Of a DNA stretch of 9,279 nucleotides, positions 5,102 through 9,279 are shown piece after piece. The stretch's first letter is position 1. The number at the start of each line of letters is the position of its first letter. The stretch is taken from positions 1 to 9,279 of the forward strand of contig DASYWT010000049.1 in NCBI GenBank assembly GCA_035935775.1, in the 5' to 3' direction. The position numbers were made by a program, and so were the translations under genes. The notes beneath the pieces were generated by a model. It had not been told where the DNA came from, searched no databases, and was given only the letters and a program-made list of their open reading frames with translations. The stretch comes from JAICWP01 sp035935775 (GTDB taxonomy: Bacteria > Acidobacteriota > Terriglobia > Terriglobales > Acidobacteriaceae).

Positions 5102-5605
5102 AGCTTCGCCATCCGCCAAGTCCGCAAAGAAGATTTCGAGCGTCTGTGGGCAATAGACCAGGAATGTTTTCCGGCTGGGATCTCCTATACGCGCGTTGAG
5201 CTCGCGTTCTATATGCGGCGGCCGCGTGCTTTTACGCTGGTGGCCGAAGGGGAGAGCCAGAGGACGGCTCCCGGGCCGGCCGCCGCCCCAGCCAGCAAAG
5301 AGATTCTGGGGTTCTTAGTAGGCGAGGCGAGCGCGCGGGGGGCGGGGCACATCATCACCATTGATGTGCGCAAGGAAGCGCGGCGGCGCCGCGTGGGGAC
5401 CGCCCTGCTGGAAGCGGCGGAGGAACACCTGCAGGGGGCCGGCAGCCGGCATGTGTTTCTGGAGACCGCGGTGGACAACGGGCCGGCAATCGCCTTCTAC
5501 AAGCGGCACGGCTACGAACTGATCAAGACCATCCCACGGTATTACAAGAACAATCTGGATGCGTTGCTGTTAGGGAAGAGGCTGCAGCAGGCAACCGGCA
5601 GTTAG
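5099..5605 (+). CDS. GNAT-family N-acetyltransferase, RimI-like
   Basis: The 168 residues cover a complete GNAT fold: IRQVRKEDFERLWAID at the N-terminus (5-20), a central strand EILGFLVGE (68-76), then the acetyl-CoA pyrophosphate-binding motif R97-R-V-G100-T-A102 after IITIDVRKEARR. It continues with FLETAVDNGPAIAFYKRHGYE (120-140) containing N127 and Y134, and a C-terminal RYYKNNLDALLLGK. The order and C-terminus resemble RimI, which acetylates ribosomal protein bS18 N-termini, but many GNAT paralogues share it, so the substrate is open. An insert of about 15 residues rich in Ala/Pro (54-67) looks like a flexible loop. I chose GTG 5099 because an upstream-extended start (5015) would overlap the preceding gene and adds non-GNAT residues. 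No SD sequence is present, but a -10-like hexamer lies 6 bases upstream. Confidence 0.88.
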   Translation: MSFAIRQVRKEDFERLWAIDQECFPAGISYTRVELAFYMRRPRAFTLVAEGESQRTAPGPAAAPASKEILGFLVGEASARGAGHIITIDVRKEARRRRVGTALLEAAEEHLQGAGSRHVFLETAVDNGPAIAFYKRHGYELIKTIPRYYKNNLDALLLGKRLQQATGS

Positions 5606-5670
5606 GTTTTTGACTCGCGCTTCCCCGCATTCGCTCGGTCGCGCTCGTCGAGAGAATATGAGGATGCCTA

Positions 5671-5835
5671 CCCAGGGCTGACGCCCTGGGCTTTACTATT
5701 GCGCCCCTTTCGGGGCTGGAGTCGCAGCAGATCACTCTTTAGATTGTCGCTATGGAGGGCCTCAAGTGCCAGCGGCTGGGTGAGGCTCTTTCATCACAGC
5801 AGCGGGACGCCTATGTCGCGGGCAAGAGCTTGCCC
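5671..5835 (+). repeat. Hairpin repeats downstream of the acetyltransferase
   Basis: CCCAGGGC-TGAC-GCCCTGGG (5671-5690) is followed by CTTTACTATT and then GCCCC-TTTC-GGGGC (5703-5716), a hairpin pair that I recall as a frequent acidobacterial intergenic element. GGGCAAG-AG-CTTGCCC lies at 5820-5835. The first hairpin, 65 bp past the stop codon, could also stop transcription. The spacer 5606-5903 otherwise holds only weakly coding-like, low-complexity sequence in which I see no gene. Confidence 0.65.
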
Positions 5836-5903
5836 TCAGCGGAGCCGAAGGGCCACCCCAGTTTCAATCTTTAAGAGCAAGGCGGCGGGCGCCAAACGCC
5901 TGC

Positions 5904-5939
5904 ACCAACTACCAACCACCAACCACCAACTACCAACTA
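5904..5939 (-). repeat. Period-7 (TRGTTGG)5 array starting with the STAS gene stop codon
   Basis: On the minus strand the sequence is TAGTTGG, TAGTTGG, TGGTTGG, TGGTTGG, TAGTTGG, with the TAG stop (5939-5937) as the first three bases of the first unit. It is a clean 35-base array with variation at only one position (A/G). On the plus strand it reads ACCAACY. Confidence 0.9.
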
Positions 5940-6287
5940 CATCTTGATCATGAATTTTCCGCAGGCTTCGAAGGCGGAAAGCAGGTGGGTCATGCCCAGA
6001 AGCTGGCGGATGCGCTGGTTGAGGTTGATGAGCTGCAGTTGACATCCGGCGCTGCGGGCGGAGACGTAGAGGGCGACCAGGGTTCCGAGGCCGGAGCTAT
6101 CCATGTGGGCCAAGTGGGTGAGGTCGAGGACCAGGTGGCTGGTCTGGGAAATGAGGGGTTTGACTGTCTGGCGGAGTTGGTCGGTGGCTTCGCGCACCAG
6201 GCGGCCACGGCACTCGACGACAATGGCGTCGGGTTGGGTATGGGTGTGGAGGGTGAGCAGGCGAGAGCTTCCTGGAGTGGCGGCCAT
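5937..6287 (-). CDS. STAS-domain anti-sigma-factor antagonist (SpoIIAA/RsbV-like)
   Basis: The 116 residues match a single STAS domain. There is a beta strand AIVVECRGRLV (21-31), then HLVLDLTHLAHMDSSGLGTLVALY (51-74), where D63-S64-S65-G66 is the classical phosphorylation site, and a C-terminal strand/helix QLQLINLNQRIRQLL (83-97). In the known partner-switching scheme such proteins bind an anti-sigma kinase when unphosphorylated and free a sigma factor; kinase phosphorylation of the serine switches this off. No kinase, phosphatase or sigma gene is in the window, so the target is unknown and may be encoded elsewhere. The start ATG 6285-6287 is supported by AAGGAG (plus-strand 6293-6298) 5 bases upstream. 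The stop codon is embedded in a heptamer array. The gene is divergent from the hyuA-like gene across a structured 394-bp spacer. Confidence 0.9.
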   Translation of the reverse strand: MAATPGSSRLLTLHTHTQPDAIVVECRGRLVREATDQLRQTVKPLISQTSHLVLDLTHLAHMDSSGLGTLVALYVSARSAGCQLQLINLNQRIRQLLGMTHLLSAFEACGKFMIKM

Positions 6288-6398
6288 GCGGGCTCCTTAC
6301 GGCCGCGACCGGCGGCGGGCAGCATTGTAAATGCAGGGGACGGGGAAGGCGGAGGAGAAAATTGTGCCGTTGATAACAGGTGATATTGACAGATATAG

Positions 6399-6529
6399 CC
6401 GGGCAACCCGGGGGACAGGCTGAGCTTCTCACAGGCTCAGTGGTGCAATATATCGCGGCACTCGCAACCACCGCGATTCCGGCCGGGCACCGAGGTTCAC
6501 CTGCTCCGTCACCTCGGCAGCCCGGCCGG
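6399..6529. other. Densely structured intergenic segment, candidate RNA or leader
   Basis: Four hairpins follow one another. They are CCGGG-CAA-CCCGG (6399-6411), CTGAGC/GCTCAG (6420-6440), ATCGCGG/CCGCGAT (6452-6477), and a long stem CCGGCCGGGC/GCCCGGCCGG plus CCGAGGT/ACCTCGG (6479-6529) with a 14-base loop and a small internal asymmetry. GGCACCG (6486-6492) can instead pair with CGGTGCC (6526-6532), which is followed by TTTT, giving an alternative terminator-like fold on the plus strand. TTGATA (6370-6375) and TATAGC (6394-6399), 18 bp apart, could be a plus-strand promoter. It could equally be the leader of the STAS gene in the other direction. I do not recognise an RNA family. Confidence 0.35.
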
Positions 6530-6551
6530 TGCCTTTTCCGAAACCACCCTT

Positions 6552-6580
6552 TCGCCACAGAGACACGGAGACACAGAGAA
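6552..6580 (+). repeat. Copy of the ACGGAGACACAGAGAA dispersed element
   Basis: Bases 6565-6580 are identical to 472-487, and the preceding CGCCACAGAGAC extends the element as a short internally repetitive (ACAGAGAC/ACGGAGAC) tract. It is not coding. It lies 100 bp before the hyuA-like start. Confidence 0.75.
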
Positions 6581-6660
6581 TTTTTGGTTCACGATCCAAC
6601 AGGTCCTTTGTGGCGCTAAGCATCTCAGCCCTGTCTTCCGCCTTGGTTGTGAGCTGCTGA

Positions 6661-6669
6661 TGTTACATT
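6661..6669 (+). promoter_or_regulatory. Extended -10 (TG-T-TACATT) just before the hyuA-like gene
   Basis: TG (6661-6662), one base, then TACATT (6664-6669) forms an extended -10 box 12 bases before ATG 6682. Transcription from it would leave only about 5 untranslated bases, fitting the absence of an SD sequence. No clear -35 is seen. Confidence 0.3.
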
Positions 6670-6681
6670 GGCTGCTTCGTT

Positions 6682-8736
6682 ATGGCAGGCGAGCAGACAG
6701 GGCGACCGCGGAGTGCGGTGAAAGCGCGGCGGGAGGGGAGCCCTCCAGCGCGGATAGCCGTGGACACCGGCGGCACCTTCACCGACTGCGTATGGGTGGA
6801 AAAGGGGCGTCTGCGGATGCTGAAGGTGTTTTCCACCCCCGCCGATCCCTCACAAGCCATTGCGGAAGCGGTGGAGCGCACCGGCCTGGGGTCCGCCCTG
6901 GTGCTGCTGCACGGAACCACGGTCGGCACCAATTCGCTGCTGCAACGGCGGGGCGCGCGGGTGGCCTTCATTACCACCGAGGGCTTCGAAGATTCCATCC
7001 AGATCGGGCGGCAGGCGCGTCCGAAGCTCTACGATTTCTTTTTTGATGCGGTGGAGCCGCTGGTGCCGCCGGAGCTGCGCTTCGGCGTGCGGGAGCGAAC
7101 GGCGTGCGACGGCACGGTGCTGGAGCGGACCAGCGAGGCAGAGTTGCGCAGTTTGCGGCAGGCGGTGGAGGGAGCGGGGGCGGAAGCGGTGGCGGTATCG
7201 CTGCTGTTTTCGTTTGTGAATCCGCAGAACGAGCGCGCCGTCGCCGAGGCGCTGGCCGGACTGAGCAACGGGGAAAAGCAGCTGCCGCTTTCGCTGGCGC
7301 ACGTGGTGTTGCCCGAGTTTCGCGAATACGAGCGGGCCAGCACGGTGGTGGTGAACGCCTACCTGCAGCCGCTGATGCAGCGTTACCTGGAGAAGCTGGG
7401 CGGGCGGCTGGCGCCTACGGGCGGCAAAGCGGCAGTCTTCATCATGCAATCGAGCGGCGGGATCACGTCGCTGGCCTCGGCGGCGGCGGAACCGGTGCGC
7501 ACCGTGCTCTCCGGACCAGCAGGAGGAGTGGTGGGAGCGGCGGCGGTGGCGCGGCGCAGCGGCTTTGAGCGCATCATCTCCTTCGACATGGGAGGCACCT
7601 CTATGGATGTAGCGCTGGTGGAGGGCGAGCTGCGCGCCAGCAATGAAGCGGAGGTAGCGGGCCTGCCGGTGCGAGTGCCGATGCTCGACATTCATACCGT
7701 GGGCGCGGGCGGGGGCTCAATCGCGCGCTTTGATGCGGGCGGGGCGCTGCGCGTGGGGCCGCTTTCGGCGGGCGCAGACCCGGGGCCCATCTGCTACGGC
7801 AAGGGCGAAGAGCCGACGGTCACCGACGCCAACCTGCTGCTGGGACGGCTGCCGGCCGATAAATTTCTGGGAGGCGAATTTGCCCTGGACCTGGAGCGCA
7901 CGCGGCGAGTGGTAAAGGGCTGGCTGCAGAAGAATCAGTCCTCGCTGGGGCTGGAGCAGTTTGCCGCGGGCGTGATTCGGGTGGTGAATGCCACCATGGA
8001 GAAGGCGGTGCGGGTGGTGTCCATTGAGCGCGGCTACGATCCGCGCGACTTCACGCTGGTGGCCTTCGGCGGGGCGGGCGGGATGCATGCTTGCGAACTG
8101 GCTGCCGCCCTGGGCATTCCCCGGGTACTGCTGCCGCCGCTGCCGGGCGCGCTCTCGGCTTACGGAATCCTGGTGAGCGACATCGTGAAGGACTACTCGC
8201 GCACGGTGCTGTGGCGGGTGGCGGGCAAGTTGCCAGCGGCGGATTTAAGACGGCAGTTCGGCGAATTTGAAAAGGAAGCGGGGGCGGCGTTTCGGCGCGA
8301 AGGCTGGAAGGGGACGGCGGGGTTCGAGCGCAGCCTGGACGTGCGCTACCGCGGCCAGGGCTACGAACTGAACGTGCCCTTTGCCGGGGACGCGCTGGCG
8401 GCGTTTCAGCGCGAGCATCAGCGGAGGTATGGGTACAGCCGGCCGGAGAGGGAAGTAGAGATTGTGACCTTGCGGCTGCGTGCGCGTCTGGCCAGCCCAA
8501 AAGTGCCGGTAGCAATCGCCCAGGCGCGGTCGGGGAACGGTAAAGCCCAGCGGCGGGCGGTGATATTCGACGGGCGAGCGATTGCGACGCCGCTCTACGA
8601 GCGCGACGCGCTGGCGCGGAGGAAGACTTATCGCGGTCCCGCCATTGTGGTGGAGTACGGGGCAACGACAGTGGTGCCCCCGGGGTTCAGGTTCAGGGTG
8701 GATAGGAGCAATAGTTTGCTCATGGAGAAGGCTTAG
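6682..8736 (+). CDS. hyuA: Hydantoinase/oxoprolinase subunit A (HyuA family), ATP-dependent
   Basis: The 684-residue protein has the usual full length of HyuA. It has the N-terminal ATP-binding strand-turn A26-VDTGGTFTD35 (ASKHA-type fold), LLHGTTVGTNSLLQRRGARVAFITTEGFED (75-104), MQSSGG (255-260), SGPAGG (277-282) and the second nucleotide motif FDMGGTSMDV (301-310). D336-I-H338 is followed by GAGGGSIA (341-348), SAGADPGP (362-369) and TDANLLLGRL (381-390). Family members hydrolyse N-methylhydantoin, hydantoin or 5-oxoproline with ATP, or carboxylate acetone/acetophenone, usually with a HyuB partner. The substrate cannot be told here. No hyuB follows: the next gene is on the other strand, and the upstream neighbour is also opposite. 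ATG 6682 lacks an SD sequence; GTG 6718, 4 bases after a CGGAG, is an alternative start that loses 12 residues before the conserved domain. HyuA is a cytoplasmic enzyme and I see no signal peptide. Confidence 0.92.
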   Translation: MAGEQTGRPRSAVKARREGSPPARIAVDTGGTFTDCVWVEKGRLRMLKVFSTPADPSQAIAEAVERTGLGSALVLLHGTTVGTNSLLQRRGARVAFITTEGFEDSIQIGRQARPKLYDFFFDAVEPLVPPELRFGVRERTACDGTVLERTSEAELRSLRQAVEGAGAEAVAVSLLFSFVNPQNERAVAEALAGLSNGEKQLPLSLAHVVLPEFREYERASTVVVNAYLQPLMQRYLEKLGGRLAPTGGKAAVFIMQSSGGITSLASAAAEPVRTVLSGPAGGVVGAAAVARRSGFERIISFDMGGTSMDVALVEGELRASNEAEVAGLPVRVPMLDIHTVGAGGGSIARFDAGGALRVGPLSAGADPGPICYGKGEEPTVTDANLLLGRLPADKFLGGEFALDLERTRRVVKGWLQKNQSSLGLEQFAAGVIRVVNATMEKAVRVVSIERGYDPRDFTLVAFGGAGGMHACELAAALGIPRVLLPPLPGALSAYGILVSDIVKDYSRTVLWRVAGKLPAADLRRQFGEFEKEAGAAFRREGWKGTAGFERSLDVRYRGQGYELNVPFAGDALAAFQREHQRRYGYSRPEREVEIVTLRLRARLASPKVPVAIAQARSGNGKAQRRAVIFDGRAIATPLYERDALARRKTYRGPAIVVEYGATTVVPPGFRFRVDRSNSLLMEKA

Positions 8737-8756
8737 ACACAATATAGCGAGGAAGG

Positions 8757-8798
8757 CTGGCGGCGGGACGCCGCCAGGACAGCCGGCGAGACGCCGGC
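8757..8798. repeat. Two GC hairpins between convergent genes
   Basis: CTGGCGGCG-GGA-CGCCGCCAG (8757-8777) and GCCGGCG-AGA-CGCCGGC (8782-8798) stand side by side, with related loops (GGA, AGA) and similar stems. They begin 20 bases after the hyuA stop. There is no T-tract, so intrinsic termination is uncertain; rather they look like paired copies of an intergenic palindrome. Confidence 0.7.
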
Positions 8799-8828
8799 GC
8801 TACGGAGCCAATGCTGGTCGGCGGACGC

Positions 8829-8874
8829 AAAAATCAAGGCGCCCGCAAAAATCAAGGCGCCCGCAAGGGCGCCT
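8829..8874 (-). terminator. Rho-independent terminator of the csbD-like gene with duplicated 3' half
   Basis: On the minus strand GGCGCCC-TTGC-GGGCGCC (8873-8856) is followed by TTGATTTTTG (8855-8846), a standard intrinsic terminator 25 bases past the CsbD stop. The 18-base unit CGCAAAAATCAAGGCGCC (plus strand) is present twice in exact tandem, 8826-8843 and 8844-8861, so the GGGCGCC arm and its T-tract occur twice and the single 5' arm can pair with either. Confidence 0.85.
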
Positions 8875-8898
8875 GCTTGTTAACGAAGCGGCGGACGC

Positions 8899-9147
8899 TC
8901 AGGCGGCGTTCTCGTCCTTTTCCCTGCGCTCGCGTTCTTTTCGTCTTGCTTCAGCGTCGGTTTTAGCGTCGTCAGCGGCCTTTCGGCCGGCATCCTTCAT
9001 CTGGCCCCAGGCATTCTGAACCTTGCCTTCAACCTGTTTGGCTGCGCCTTCGGCCTGGTTCTCCTCGTCGCCGGTCCACTCCCCGGCCTGGCGCTGGATG
9101 CGGCCAGCCACGTCCTTCGCCTTGCCTTTCACTCTATCCTTGTCCAT
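8899..9147 (-). CDS. csbD: CsbD-like stress-response protein
   Basis: The 82 residues begin MDKDRVKGKAKDVAGRIQRQ and continue AGEWTGDEENQAEGAAKQVEG and VQNAWGQMKD, which is the CsbD/YjbJ (UPF0337) pattern of an N-terminal (D)RVKGKxKxxxGxxxxxxGxxxGDxxxxAEGxxxxxxGxxQ module. Members are small, abundant, highly hydrophilic proteins induced by general stress or osmotic conditions; the molecular role is not known. Residues 58-82 form an extra, highly charged helix-like tail (DDAKTDAEARRKERERREKDENAA part) beyond the usual 60-65 residues. I chose ATG 9147, preceded by AAAGGA 5 bases upstream, rather than the in-frame ATG at 9207, whose 20 extra residues are not family-like. An intrinsic terminator follows. 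The gene converges on hyuA. No clear promoter is resolved in the 132 bp to the window end. Confidence 0.9.
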   Translation of the reverse strand: MDKDRVKGKAKDVAGRIQRQAGEWTGDEENQAEGAAKQVEGKVQNAWGQMKDAGRKAADDAKTDAEARRKERERREKDENAA

Positions 9148-9279
9148 GTTTGTCCTTTCTCTGAGCGTAATGCGGTTATCCCGGTGAGATGGGCGCGGCA
9201 GGCGCAAGGTGTGTTCCCGGAATCAGGGGGTTACGCGGGGGTGTCGCGATGGGTCAGCAACTGGACGACAAAAGCCACC

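Noticed and set aside
5699..5947. Plus-strand frame of 82 codons running into the ACCAACY array
   Set aside because: The composition is Arg/Ser-rich and ends in a heptamer-encoded QLPTTNHQLPTT tail, and it lies over hairpin repeats with no supporting start.
6850..7695. Minus-strand open frame of 281 codons opposite the hyuA-like gene
   Set aside because: It is a shadow frame with Arg/His/Gln-rich low-complexity translation and no start context.
9231..9279. Possible gene end (minus, ...VQLLTHRDTPA stop at 9231) or gene start (plus ATG 9249, MGQQLDDKSH) at the right edge
   Set aside because: Fewer than 17 codons are visible for either, with no domain or clear ribosome binding site. They cannot be decided without sequence beyond the window.

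Overview
The window is a GC-rich bacterial chromosomal segment. Its gene content, coding bias towards C/G at third positions, and intergenic repeat vocabulary most resemble Acidobacteriota (Terriglobia/Koribacter-like). The repeats include GGCTGAAGCC hairpins, a CCCAGGGC...GCCCTGGG hairpin, GTCATCCCGAGCG elements and an ACGGAGACACAGAGAA element. The assignment is an inference from recollected repeat style and is not proven. I see no phage, transposase, CRISPR, tRNA or rRNA gene.

Layout, left to right. (1) The 3' end of a MOFRL-type glycerate 2-kinase (+). (2) A repeat-filled spacer of about 540 bp. (3) An MBL-fold metallohydrolase of the UlaG/NAPE-PLD-like branch (-). It is divergent from (4), a beta-hydroxyacid dehydrogenase of the tartronate-semialdehyde reductase/3-hydroxyisobutyrate dehydrogenase family (+) with a good promoter and Shine-Dalgarno (SD) sequence. 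(5) A short membrane fatty-acid desaturase (+) with three histidine boxes. (6) About 580 bp of hairpins and tandem repeats of roughly 165-186 bp. (7) A single-pass membrane-anchored protein of unknown function and a RimI-like GNAT acetyltransferase (+), probably co-oriented partners. (8) A repeat spacer. (9) A stand-alone STAS-domain anti-sigma-factor antagonist (-). (10) A divergent, strongly structured intergenic region. (11) A full-length HyuA-type ATP-dependent hydantoinase/oxoprolinase subunit (+) with no HyuB next to it. (12) A convergent CsbD-like stress protein (-) with a clear intrinsic terminator.

The genes are ordinary housekeeping or accessory metabolism, and I do not see a new multi-gene system. 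Glycerate kinase and the reductase would be consecutive steps if the reductase acts on tartronate semialdehyde, but the two are not in one operon here.

The most unusual signal is outside the genes. Period-7 tandem arrays sit on the sense strand at gene ends, and two of them begin with the stop codon itself. Other second-look items are SD-less genes with -10-like hexamers at leaderless spacing, a repeat whose period and insertion preserve both a hairpin and a reading frame, and a terminator whose 3' half is duplicated.
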